DNA of 64,000 nt from Planctomycetota bacterium (GTDB lineage Bacteria > Planctomycetota > MHYJ01 > JACQXL01 > JACQZI01), in the NCBI GenBank assembly GCA_016207825.1, contig JACQZI010000005.1, positions 1 to 64,000 on the forward strand, written 5' to 3'. Each line of letters starts with the position of its first letter. Positions within the stretch are counted from its first letter, which is position 1. The position numbers and the translations under genes are program-made. The notes under the pieces are model-generated. The model was given only the letters and a program-made list of their open reading frames with translations, did not search any database and was not told where the DNA came from. Of the stretch, positions 25,338 through 33,723 are shown piece by piece.

Positions 25338-25364
25338 ACCACCCCGACGCTAAGTCGGGGTGGT
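25338..25364. repeat. Palindromic mini-element
   Basis: ACCACCCCGAC-gctaa-GTCGGGGTGGT, a perfect 11-bp stem. It belongs to the GC-rich palindromes scattered through intergenic and coding DNA of this window. Two related CCCGATT...CGGGG half-elements precede it (about 25304-25322). Confidence 0.7.
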
Positions 25365-25385
25365 GAGACGGAAAGGACAGGAAAA

Positions 25386-25613
25386 ATGTCCAAACCAAGC
25401 ATAATCGGAATAAAATATGCGGCAATCGGGATTCTGGGCGCCTGCATTATTTTTGCCATAACAACGCTCCTCCTGAAAATCATCCCTTCTGCCTCTGTAG
25501 GTTTGGCATCTCTAACAGGGGGAGGAATAATATCAGCTATGGCGATAGCAATATCCCATAAAGATTATAAACGCGGGGGAAAAACAAATAAAGATAATGT
25601 GCATCAAGTTTAA
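25386..25613 (+). CDS. Small two-helix membrane protein (copy 1)
   Basis: 75 residues from the ATG at 25386 (MSKPSIIGIKYAAIGIL). Two hydrophobic helices with glycine-rich spacing, then a basic tail. Its first 25 codons are nearly identical at the DNA level to those of the gene at 26454, while the second halves differ. Not recognised; small size and two helices fit a holin-like or accessory membrane protein, but nothing proves that. The end overlaps the next lipoprotein gene by 17 bp. Confidence 0.75.
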   Translation: MSKPSIIGIKYAAIGILGACIIFAITTLLLKIIPSASVGLASLTGGGIISAMAIAISHKDYKRGGKTNKDNVHQV

Positions 25614-26442
25614 TTTTGTTTTGATTTTAATACTATTCGCTGTAATTCTTTGCGCCGGCTGCTCCCCTGCGATTTTTTATGAAACCTCCAGCCTAATCAA
25701 TTCAGAGTGGCTTATCAAAGAAACAGAGCACTTAACCATACATTATAAGCCTGATTCATACGCGCAAACCGATATCAAAAACGCTGTGGAATCCTATGAA
25801 AATAGCTACCAGGCGGCTAAAGATAAATTCCGTGAAATCGGATTCAGTGATGTAAAAAATAAAATCAACCTGTATTTGGTGGAAAAATTCAACTCGAAAG
25901 GAGCTGATAAGAATGGCAATAACCCGATAAGCGGATGCGCCCTTATGGGGAAAAGAACCGTTTTCTACCAGTATTCTCAGGCGGTGCGAGATGACTCCGC
26001 TCATGAAATAATCCATCTGTTTCTCTATGATATTAACCCTAAAGCGCCGTATGGTTTCCAGGAAGGAATCTGCCGCTTTTATGAAACCAGGGCAATTCCC
26101 GATAAAAACGGCGAGCCGTATTCTTGCAAGCCTTTTCGCCTTGCCAAGCTTGAACCGCCGGATGATTGGAAAGCGGCAAATATTTTTGTTAATAATTACA
26201 CGTATGCTTCAGGGAACATCGCGGCCGCTTTTGTTTCATTTCTGATGGAGCGTTTAGGAGAAAGGGAGCTTTACGAGTTCTATCGTGCGCTTAACGGCAA
26301 AAAAAACTATAAGCAGCTTATACAGGCAAAGTTAAATATTGCCCCGGATGATATCAATAAATTGTTTGTTGAATACGGGGAAACGCTTGAAAACCCGCCT
26401 CAGATTTTCGGAGCCATCCATGAAGAATGGAAAAATAAATGA
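25597..26442 (+). CDS. Lipoprotein zinc metallopeptidase (gluzincin, HEIIH)
   Basis: 281 residues. Signal with lipobox LCAGC, so a lipidated envelope protein. DSAHEIIHLFLYD holds the HExxH zinc motif; about 17 residues on, PYGFQEGICRFYE supplies the third ligand Glu in the usual EGxxxFxE setting of gluzincin (peptidase MA-like) enzymes. C-terminal helices follow. It probably cleaves proteins or peptides at the cell surface. It lies between two copies of the small two-helix membrane gene, overlapping the first and touching the second. Confidence 0.85.
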   Translation: MCIKFNFVLILILFAVILCAGCSPAIFYETSSLINSEWLIKETEHLTIHYKPDSYAQTDIKNAVESYENSYQAAKDKFREIGFSDVKNKINLYLVEKFNSKGADKNGNNPISGCALMGKRTVFYQYSQAVRDDSAHEIIHLFLYDINPKAPYGFQEGICRFYETRAIPDKNGEPYSCKPFRLAKLEPPDDWKAANIFVNNYTYASGNIAAAFVSFLMERLGERELYEFYRALNGKKNYKQLIQAKLNIAPDDINKLFVEYGETLENPPQIFGAIHEEWKNK

Positions 26443-26453
26443 AAGGAGCGAAA

Positions 26454-26663
26454 ATGTCACCACCAAGCATAATCGGGATAAAATATGCGGCAATCGGGAT
26501 TCTGGCCGCCTGCGTTGTTTTTATTATAGCGGCAAACCTCTTTAAAATCACCCCTTCCGTCGGCTTGGCGGCCGGAACGATGGGAGGAATGATGGCCGCG
26601 ATGATGATACTAACCGCCCATGAAGCGTATAAACGCGGAAAAAAAGAGGATAGCAAGAATTAA
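26454..26663 (+). CDS. Small two-helix membrane protein (copy 2)
   Basis: 69 residues from the ATG at 26454, 6 bp after AAAGGAG. It repeats SIIGIKYAAIGIL from copy 1, then diverges into a Gly/Met-rich second helix (GTMGGMMAAMMI) and a Lys/Glu tail. The near-identical 5' half and divergent 3' half of the two copies point to gene conversion of the N-terminal part. Not a recognised family. Confidence 0.78.
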   Translation: MSPPSIIGIKYAAIGILAACVVFIIAANLFKITPSVGLAAGTMGGMMAAMMILTAHEAYKRGKKEDSKN

Positions 26664-26691
26664 ACTCTTATAATCATCGAAAGGAAGTATT

Positions 26692-27030
26692 ATGAAAAAA
26701 CTGATTAAGATAAAATATCTCGGTATTTTATTAGGGATAGTCGTTATCACAGTGACGTTTATTGAAGCCGGGAATAATTCCTACAATCAATCCGTTGGGC
26801 AGGAGCTTAGAACCGCTATCAACTCGCTGGGACCGCGTTTTGACGGAGTAAAAATCATTTATTCTAAAAGCGGCGGAATAATTGTTTCTCAAAATTGGCC
26901 GTCTGTTGTGACAGGCAAGGTTCCTGGTAAATCGGATATTGACGCTATTACGAATGCAGTAAGCCAGGTGTGTGCTAAGACAAAATATGAACGAAAAATA
27001 ACAATCAACGTTGATATTGAAAATAAATGA
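26692..27030 (+). CDS. Small secreted protein of unknown function
   Basis: 112 residues. Signal peptide 1-26 (GIVVITVTFIEAGN), then a mixed alpha/beta domain of about 85 residues with one cysteine. GAAAGGAAG precedes the ATG. No family recognised. Same orientation and tight spacing as its neighbours. Confidence 0.75.
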   Translation: MKKLIKIKYLGILLGIVVITVTFIEAGNNSYNQSVGQELRTAINSLGPRFDGVKIIYSKSGGIIVSQNWPSVVTGKVPGKSDIDAITNAVSQVCAKTKYERKITINVDIENK

Positions 27031-27090
27031 AAGGAAAGTATATGCGAAGTAAAACGCCTGCCCGTCCGTCAGGCGGGGAGTCCCGATTGA

Positions 27091-28245
27091 ATGTATCGGG
27101 GAAAAACTGATAAAAACATGGTAAACGATTCATTCTCTGTTCAGGTGTATCCTTCCGGCCAAATCTACACGGCAAAAGAAAATCGTATCATTGGCGGCGA
27201 CACTTTTTATTTGCGCACGGTTGTGATTAGAAACGACAGCGGTGAGGCGATTTCTATTATAGATGTAAAAATCTATTTATTATCAAGCGGAGTGGCGCGT
27301 GTTACAAACGAAATCAGCGGTAAAGTCCTTGAAACGATGTTGCAGGAAAGTTTTGATGGCATAAAACAATATTCCGGTTTCTGCCGGGGGTTTACTGACG
27401 TCAATACGGCATTATCAGTGATAAAATTAGAGTATGGGGTTTTATTCAAAGAGCAGGATATCCAAACCCTTTCTAATACCGCAAACCTGCCGCCGGGGAA
27501 AATAGCCGTGTTGCATGGAATCAGGGGGGATATCCCGTCAGAATTTAACATAGATTACCTGGATGTGGAAATTACGGCTAAAGACTCTAAAGGTAAACTA
27601 ATTATTAAGAGAATTGGGTTGCCTCTTGTAAAATACCGGTGTAAAACAAAATTAACGTTTCCCTTTAAGGGGGTCTGGCAAGCCCAAACCCCTCACCGGT
27701 TCGGGCCGGTGCCGACAGAATGCGCGGTTGATTTTGTCCAGATTGATAAGGAAGGGAACCTGTCTCCTAACCAAAGCAGTGAATTAAACAATTATTATGC
27801 CTTCGGAAAACCAATTCTTGCCCCAGCCGATGGAGTAATTGGAGATTGTTTTGACGATATGGCGGATAATCCGATTTATACCGACAGAATGCCTACTCCT
27901 GAAGAGTTGGATTATGCGGCATTATTCAAAAAATATGGCTTAAAAACAGTTGGGGGAAATTACATAATAATCGACCACAACAACGGGGAATATTCATGCA
28001 TCGGGCACTTAAAACATAAATCATTGAAGGTAAAAAAGGGTGATTGTGTGCGTCAAGGGCAAACGGTAGCGGAATGCGGGAACAGCGGTGAATCGCCGAT
28101 GCCTCATATACATTACCAACTGATGGATAAAGGTGATTTTTCAAATGCCCGCGGTTTGCCTGCGATATTCGAAGGAAGGATTCTTTTCCGTCCGGACAAA
28201 GGAGCCGTTTTGCCCAGAGACGGGCAATATTGTATTAATGATTGA
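27091..28245 (+). CDS. M23 (LytM)-type endopeptidase, N-terminus disrupted
   Basis: 384 residues in this frame. C-terminal half is an M23 domain: AVDFVQID keeps the zinc Asp, ADGVIGD and GNYIIIDHNNGEYSCIGHL form the core, GDCVRQGQTVAECGNSGESPMPHIHYQL has the HxH motif. The N-terminal half is a beta-domain. No signal peptide remains. A well-placed ribosome site and ATG (27042) precede it but run into a stop after 22 codons, because a palindromic element (GCCCGTCCGTCAGGCGGG plus CCCGATT...ATCGGGG, 27059-27101) shifts the frame. So the present start (ATG 27091 inside the element, or 27118) looks secondary. It may be untranslated or cytoplasmic; a sequence error is also possible. Confidence 0.7.
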   Translation: MYRGKTDKNMVNDSFSVQVYPSGQIYTAKENRIIGGDTFYLRTVVIRNDSGEAISIIDVKIYLLSSGVARVTNEISGKVLETMLQESFDGIKQYSGFCRGFTDVNTALSVIKLEYGVLFKEQDIQTLSNTANLPPGKIAVLHGIRGDIPSEFNIDYLDVEITAKDSKGKLIIKRIGLPLVKYRCKTKLTFPFKGVWQAQTPHRFGPVPTECAVDFVQIDKEGNLSPNQSSELNNYYAFGKPILAPADGVIGDCFDDMADNPIYTDRMPTPEELDYAALFKKYGLKTVGGNYIIIDHNNGEYSCIGHLKHKSLKVKKGDCVRQGQTVAECGNSGESPMPHIHYQLMDKGDFSNARGLPAIFEGRILFRPDKGAVLPRDGQYCIND

Positions 28246-28279
28246 GTATAAATTTTTTAATAAAAAGAAAGGAAAGTAT

Positions 28280-29548
28280 ATGAGAAAACTGATAATGGCT
28301 TGTTTAATGATTGGAATAATAGCGATTCCGTATTGGATTGCGGGAGAAGAAGAAAAAGAATCGCTGTTTGACGAACAGGCTGAACGGTTTAACGGATTGA
28401 TTAGCCAGCTCGGCTCGGATGACTTCGATACACGCCAAAAGGCGCAAGATGAATTAATCCAAATCGGCGAAAAGTTGATTGAAGAATATAAAAAAGTTAA
28501 GACTAAGAATGATAATGAAAAACTAAAAGCTGAAAAATCTAAAATAAATGATTTTGCTGTCAGCATAAAAAAAACCTGCCAGAATAACGATCCGGAGATA
28601 AAAACCAGGGCGAATCAAATCAGGCGTCATTTTTATTATCAAAATATGCCGGAAATCGCTTTCATTTCCAATGAATCACGTAATTGTGTGATTAATTTGA
28701 TAAAAATTGATGGGACGAACTGCCGGCAATTAAAAACAGAATACGGCAATAGCTATTGGCCGGACTGGAGCCCGGACGGCAAGAAGATTGTTTTTACCGC
28801 AGAGGTGCAGGGAAACTTTGAAATCAGGGTGATGGATGCTGACGGGAGAAACGAACGCAGATTAACACGTGATGAAAACAATTCATTATATCCTGTATGG
28901 AGCCCTGATGGGAAAAAGATTGCTTTCCGCAAGGATTCCAAGCAGGGCCGTATAATTTATATCATGGATGCCGACGGTAAAAGCCAGAAGCCTTTGACAG
29001 ACGATGAAGATATTTTAAAAACAATAAAACATATCGCAATAAACAGTGAAGAGATTAGCTGGTCTCCTGACGGCAAAAAAATCGCCTTTGTTTCGGGAAT
29101 TGATGGTAATCCTGAAATTTACACAATAACCACTGATGGAAAAACCCTACAGCGCCTGACTGAAAACCCGGCAGAGGATGTTAGTCCGGCCTGGAGTGCC
29201 GACGGCAAAAAGATAGTTTTTACATCTAATCGGGATGGTGAAAATAAGATTTGTGTAATGCCTGCCTCGCCGCCCGCCTCGCCGAGCGAGAGCGAGGTTG
29301 GGGTAGGCGGGGATGTTAACGGTAAAGACCAAAGAATATTAACCCAAGGCTGTTCACCTGCTTGTTCTCCGGATGGCAAAAAAATAGCTTTTGTCCGCTC
29401 CCATACGATAGACTGTTCTGATATCTATATAATGGATCTTGATGGTTCTAATGAGCATAGATTAACCAGCGGGCATGGGGGGCGAGGTTCGCCCTCTTGG
29501 AAACCGGGAGGGGTTTATGAAATTTCTGAGCTGTTTAAAGAAAGGTAA
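28280..29548 (+). CDS. Secreted TolB-like propeller with a HEAT-like N-terminal segment
   Basis: 422 residues from the ATG at 28280 (GAAAGGAAAGTAT upstream). Signal peptide 1-22. The segment LISQLGSDDFDTRQKAQDEL is shared with the gene at 1-264. Then five to six PD40/TolB blades with WSPDGKKIVFT-type motifs and DADGRNERRLT hairpins. One blade carries an insert (PASPPASPSESEVGVGGD, about 29262-29318), encoded by a GC-rich repeat. TolB-like propellers act as protein-interaction platforms in the periplasm. A 5'-truncated relative fused to a 21-bp array lies at 46945. Confidence 0.85.
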   Translation: MRKLIMACLMIGIIAIPYWIAGEEEKESLFDEQAERFNGLISQLGSDDFDTRQKAQDELIQIGEKLIEEYKKVKTKNDNEKLKAEKSKINDFAVSIKKTCQNNDPEIKTRANQIRRHFYYQNMPEIAFISNESRNCVINLIKIDGTNCRQLKTEYGNSYWPDWSPDGKKIVFTAEVQGNFEIRVMDADGRNERRLTRDENNSLYPVWSPDGKKIAFRKDSKQGRIIYIMDADGKSQKPLTDDEDILKTIKHIAINSEEISWSPDGKKIAFVSGIDGNPEIYTITTDGKTLQRLTENPAEDVSPAWSADGKKIVFTSNRDGENKICVMPASPPASPSESEVGVGGDVNGKDQRILTQGCSPACSPDGKKIAFVRSHTIDCSDIYIMDLDGSNEHRLTSGHGGRGSPSWKPGGVYEISELFKER

Positions 29549-29597
29549 CGAAGGAATTAAATGCCTGTTAAACAGTATTTTTAACAAAGGTATAAAT

Positions 29598-29804
29598 ATG
29601 GCCAATTTAGAAAATTGTCCCATATGTGGGAATAAGATGGAAAAAGGATATCTAAATAGTCATTGGTGGCGGATTCGCTGGTCAATCAAAAAGATCTTTT
29701 GGATGTGGTCCGGAGAACCATTAGGGAAAAGAGCTCTTTGGAGAGCGCCTACATTGGAAGCTGTTAGATGTAAAAATTGTAGAATAGGAATTTTTAATTA
29801 TTAG
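29598..29804 (+). CDS. Small zinc-ribbon protein
   Basis: 68 residues from the ATG at 29598; the longer frame overlaps the TolB-like gene. Two cysteine pairs, CPICGNKMEKGYL and CKNCRIGIF, form a zinc ribbon of the DUF6487-like kind, with tryptophans between (HWWRIRWSIKKIFWMW). Probably a small cytoplasmic structural or nucleic-acid-binding protein. Ribosome site is weak (AAAGG). Confidence 0.75.
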   Translation: MANLENCPICGNKMEKGYLNSHWWRIRWSIKKIFWMWSGEPLGKRALWRAPTLEAVRCKNCRIGIFNY

Positions 29805-29823
29805 TACGAGTTACGCACACCCC

Positions 29824-29886
29824 GTCATTGCGAGGAGCGTAGCGACGAAGCAATCTCATATGCCCCTCATAAAACCGAGAGATTGC
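29824..29886. repeat. REP-like palindromic repeat
   Basis: Begins GTCATTGCGAGGAGCG...GACGAAGCAATCTC, a dispersed bacterial palindromic repeat that I recognise from other genomes. The inverted partner GAGATTGC at 29879-29886 pairs with GCAATCTC at 29850-29857. It lies in the 306-bp gap before the 30.1 kb gene, together with a gene remnant and a promoter. Confidence 0.7.
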
Positions 29887-29938
29887 CACGGCGGACGGGC
29901 CGACGGGCAGGCTCGCTTCCTTCAGGACATCTATAATT

Positions 29939-29981
29939 ACCTGCTTTTCCCAAGCCCCAACGCTTTACACACCGGGCATCC
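29939..29981 (-). pseudogene. 43-bp remnant of a thioredoxin-like gene
   Basis: 29939-29968 matches the 3' end of the gene at 38588 (around 38590-38619) and 29963-29981 matches its 5' active-site region (around 38812-38830), joined at the shared CTTTA. It is what remains after an internal deletion of a second copy. Confidence 0.7.
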
Positions 29982-30034
29982 TGCGAGCGGAGCGTAGCAG
30001 GGTAAAAATATTTTACCAAATTATCGGTTTTCCT

Positions 30035-30062
30035 TTGACAGTAAGTTTGGTAATGGTATAAT
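30035..30062 (+). promoter_or_regulatory. Sigma-70 promoter of the 30.1 kb gene
   Basis: TTGACA (30035-30040), 16-bp spacer, TATAAT (30057-30062). A leader of about 40 nt with AAAAGGAG (30096-30103) follows. Confidence 0.85.
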
Positions 30063-30122
30063 ACTACAAAATAAAAATAACTATAACTATATTTTAAAAG
30101 GAGCCGGAATATAAAAAGACTG

Positions 30123-33100
30123 TTGAAACTAAGCGTAATAGGGTTGTTGTCAATGGTTATCTGCCTGGCTGGAAACGGTAAAATAGGGTTTGCTGAAGAT
30201 GCCATCACCGGGTCTTCAGCCAGCAACGAAACCACTTCTCCCTCAAACGAGCTTGCCGGATTTTCCCAAGCCGTGCTTAAAGAGGAAATTACAAAGTCAT
30301 CGGATAACCTGGAATCATCCAATATCCAGCCTCCGTCATCAGGGCATAATACATTATATGTGACGGTTGGCTCAACAGGGACTGAAAGTTTCCAGGCAGG
30401 TGAGACTAAAAACATCTCACATGTGATTACGTGGGACGAAGGCGACTTGTTCGGGTATTTTTGTATGGGTTATCTCAAGATAGTATTTGACCCGAATGTC
30501 GTGGAAATAGACCATGTCACATCCGGGGTATTTTCTACTGGCTCATCGAGGAGAGGTCCCGGCTGGGTGATAGTTGACCCGTGGTTATGGTTTTCCGAGG
30601 ATGATATTCCGCCCAGCGACCCGAACCGCTTGGCTTTCAGCATTACCTGGAAAGGCAAGCAGGCAGGCACGACCACATTTGCTTATAGTATTACAAATAG
30701 CAGTGGGACGATAATCAGGAATTATTTCCTGACAGGGACAGTCCATAATATGCAGGCGGTTCCGGCGGTAGTCCAGTTCGCCCCGCAAATACAGCCGCCC
30801 GCCGCACCTGGTAATTTAGTAGCCACCGCTGTTTCTCCCCATCAAATAAACATTAGCTGGCAGGATAATTCGGATAATGAGCAAGGGTTTTATGTCGAAC
30901 GTAAAATAGGTGAATCCGGTACTTATACACAAATTATTGGGGTTAATTCTGATATAACTACTTACTCTGATACCGGTTTATCGGACGGCACGCTTTATTA
31001 TTATCGGGTCAGGGCATACAATCAGGCGGGTAACAGTGATTATTCTAATGAAGCCTCTGCGACCACTTTGCCGGAACTTCCCGCTGCTCCAACAAATTTA
31101 GCCGCCATTCCGTTTTCTCCTTCTGAGATTGACCTTACATGGTTAGATAATTCTAATAATGAAGATGGGTTTATAGTCGAGACAAAAACTAATCCCCAAG
31201 CGCCTTTTGAAATCTTTGCGGCAATCGGGCCAAACAACGGTTTCGGCACCACAATTACCTTTTTACACCTTCCTATTTCAGCAGAAACGACATATTATTA
31301 CCGTGTCAGTGCATATAATCTAACTGGTCAAAGTAATTATTCCAATGAAGCCAATGCAATGACTTTCTTAAAATCGCCTTCGGATTTAGTCGCCGCCTCG
31401 GTTTCTTTCTCCCAGATAAACCTTACCTGGCAGGACACTTCCAATTGCGAAGAAGGCGTAATTATTGAACGGAAAACGGGTATCTATGGTTCATTTGAAC
31501 AGGTTGCCACGGTTACTTCAAATGTTACTAATTACTCAAGCACAAACCTTCTCGATGGGACTCTTTATTTTTACCGCCTCAAGGCTTATAATAATCAGGG
31601 AGAAAGTTATTATTCTCAAGAAGCCAGCGCAATTACCAAGGCTATTAATATTGATAACTTAAGCGGTTTACTTAACCAATACTTTCAAGACGGGTCGATC
31701 AAGAATCAGGGTATCTATAATTCTCTTCTGTCTAAACTCGATTCAGCGCAGGACTCTTTTAAAAACGGCAATCTTATTTCAATGGTCAACAAACTAAGTG
31801 CCTTTTGTAATGAAGTCAATGCACAAAAGGGAAAGCAGATTGGCAATGAAGCCGGACAGGTTTTAGAGGATGCCGCTAAAAAATTGTCGCAACCTATTGC
31901 ATCCATTAAAGCAGGCGATGGGGTATCGCCTTTGCCACAATATTTTCAAGTCGGCAAGATTATAACATTTACCGGCATACCACCGGCAGGAGAAGGCACT
32001 TATGAATGGGAGATTATTCCTCCCAGCCAGGATGACGTTGAGATTCACGGTAATCGTACGGGCAAAATTGCTGGAGGTGTTAATCCAACCATTGGCGTCC
32101 ACTTCAAAAAGCCAAGTACGGACAAAGATGATACCGCCACGATAAAATTCAAATTCATACCAACCAAAGGTGAGACTAGCACCGTATATCAAATCGCCCC
32201 AGTAGTAGCTATAGATTTGGACATACATAATGGATTATATGATTGGGTTACTACCGACCCAGATAAAAAAGATTGGACTGGGGGACAACTTCTTTCAGAA
32301 GATGAGGAAGATGATCTTAAAGGTGCCGTTACTGTGGCGAATAAGAACGATACGAATGGCGATGGAACAATGGATAGATGGCAGGATTCGGTTAAATATA
32401 AGGATGCTAAAGGCAGAAATGAAATAGATTTGATGCGGCTTGAACTACGTAAACCCGTGCCTGATTTAGGGGGAACCGTTAGCCTTAACGAAACTAACCG
32501 TAGCATCGCTGTGATTTGGAAACAGTCCACTAAAGAAGAAAAGGAGAGACGACGTGTATTTAACACCTCTGACTTACCAATAACATTGTGGGTTGAGACA
32601 GTTGAACCAAGTACGAAATTAAGGGATATTAGTTTTACACTGGAATATCAAGGAGCAAATGATACTGTCAAAGCCACTGCCGTTTGGGTGATTCTGAATA
32701 GGGCTTATTATACCAGAGCTACAAGTGGTGATGAGAACAAGATACCTGATTATCTTAATGATATTGACGAAAATTATCTTCGCAAGACAGACATTCAAAA
32801 CAATCAAGCATCTGACAGTTCATACTATGGTCTTGGCTCCTACACGGACGAAGACGGAAATACGCAGCTTGGCGGTAGAATTTTATTTGAATGGAATATT
32901 ATTCCAAACGGGGAAGAATTGCGAAAATTAGGGGTGGTATTTGATGTTACTAGACAAGCTATGTGGCGTGCGTATGGAATCCAAAGCGGTAAGAGAATCT
33001 TAGAGCCTGTCGCTCCTCCAGACAAATGGAAATTTCCCGAAAACCGAACTCCTGCAATGGATAATGAAACCCCAAATGATAATGGTCATCCAGAGGATGA

Positions 33101-33704
33101 AGACAATGAGCCAGAAAATTCAATGATATATTCTTCTGACAGACCAGGATATCCCAGTAGCTTGACGGGGATTGCTTTTGTTACATACCGCAGTTGGTTT
33201 AAGGAATTGGTTCGGATTCAGTTAAATAACACTCCTTTCAAACATGATAATGAAAAAATCCTTCAGGATGTTCAAGGGAGTCGAGCTTCAGCTAAAAAAG
33301 ATTGGCATATAGTATTTTATACTGTTAGAAATAGTGATGGTGAAATGGAGAGGGATACCGCACCTACAACTTGTTCTGTCCCAATAAAAACCGGAACCGG
33401 TAATGGAACATTTTCTACTGCGCTATCAACAAATGCCGTAACCGAAGGGTTTGCCGCAACTTATGATGCAACTAATCAGAAATGGACATTAACAGGCACG
33501 AACAGCCAGCCAGTTAGTGCTTCCCTTGCCAATGGAATCTGGACGCTTACTGTGCAAAATAAAATAACCGTAACCATAACTCAAGGGACCACTGCTTTTG
33601 CTAATGGAGATAGATTTACGTTTAGTGTCTTTAAAACATCTGCGCCAGATGGGAAAGGATATGACCTCGGTTTTGGTCCAATTGATGTTTTAGACATCCC
33701 ATAA
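30123..33704 (+). CDS. Large secreted cohesin-like / FN3 / FIMAH-like protein
   Basis: 1193 residues from TTG 30123. The ribosome site AAAAGGAG lies 7 bp before an in-frame ATA (30111), exactly where ATG is expected, so translation may begin at ATA (1197 residues) or at the poorly spaced TTG. Signal peptide ends near FAEDA. Cohesin-like domain about 75-215 (SFQAGETKNISHVITW, FDPNVVEI), three FN3 domains about 225-505 (PGNLVATAVSPHQINISW, YYRVRAYNQAGNSDYSNEAS), then a FIMAH-like helical domain about 510-590 (INIDNLSGLLNQYFQDGSIKN), and beta-rich C-terminal domains. Likely surface or extracellular binding protein. Lacks the GVP C-terminal domain. DNA at 30760-30848 is identical to 34786-34874. 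Confidence 0.85.
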   Translation: MKLSVIGLLSMVICLAGNGKIGFAEDAITGSSASNETTSPSNELAGFSQAVLKEEITKSSDNLESSNIQPPSSGHNTLYVTVGSTGTESFQAGETKNISHVITWDEGDLFGYFCMGYLKIVFDPNVVEIDHVTSGVFSTGSSRRGPGWVIVDPWLWFSEDDIPPSDPNRLAFSITWKGKQAGTTTFAYSITNSSGTIIRNYFLTGTVHNMQAVPAVVQFAPQIQPPAAPGNLVATAVSPHQINISWQDNSDNEQGFYVERKIGESGTYTQIIGVNSDITTYSDTGLSDGTLYYYRVRAYNQAGNSDYSNEASATTLPELPAAPTNLAAIPFSPSEIDLTWLDNSNNEDGFIVETKTNPQAPFEIFAAIGPNNGFGTTITFLHLPISAETTYYYRVSAYNLTGQSNYSNEANAMTFLKSPSDLVAASVSFSQINLTWQDTSNCEEGVIIERKTGIYGSFEQVATVTSNVTNYSSTNLLDGTLYFYRLKAYNNQGESYYSQEASAITKAINIDNLSGLLNQYFQDGSIKNQGIYNSLLSKLDSAQDSFKNGNLISMVNKLSAFCNEVNAQKGKQIGNEAGQVLEDAAKKLSQPIASIKAGDGVSPLPQYFQVGKIITFTGIPPAGEGTYEWEIIPPSQDDVEIHGNRTGKIAGGVNPTIGVHFKKPSTDKDDTATIKFKFIPTKGETSTVYQIAPVVAIDLDIHNGLYDWVTTDPDKKDWTGGQLLSEDEEDDLKGAVTVANKNDTNGDGTMDRWQDSVKYKDAKGRNEIDLMRLELRKPVPDLGGTVSLNETNRSIAVIWKQSTKEEKERRRVFNTSDLPITLWVETVEPSTKLRDISFTLEYQGANDTVKATAVWVILNRAYYTRATSGDENKIPDYLNDIDENYLRKTDIQNNQASDSSYYGLGSYTDEDGNTQLGGRILFEWNIIPNGEELRKLGVVFDVTRQAMWRAYGIQSGKRILEPVAPPDKWKFPENRTPAMDNETPNDNGHPEDEDNEPENSMIYSSDRPGYPSSLTGIAFVTYRSWFKELVRIQLNNTPFKHDNEKILQDVQGSRASAKKDWHIVFYTVRNSDGEMERDTAPTTCSVPIKTGTGNGTFSTALSTNAVTEGFAATYDATNQKWTLTGTNSQPVSASLANGIWTLTVQNKITVTITQGTTAFANGDRFTFSVFKTSAPDGKGYDLGFGPIDVLDIP

Positions 33705-33723
33705 TCAAAGGAGATGTTTCGTT

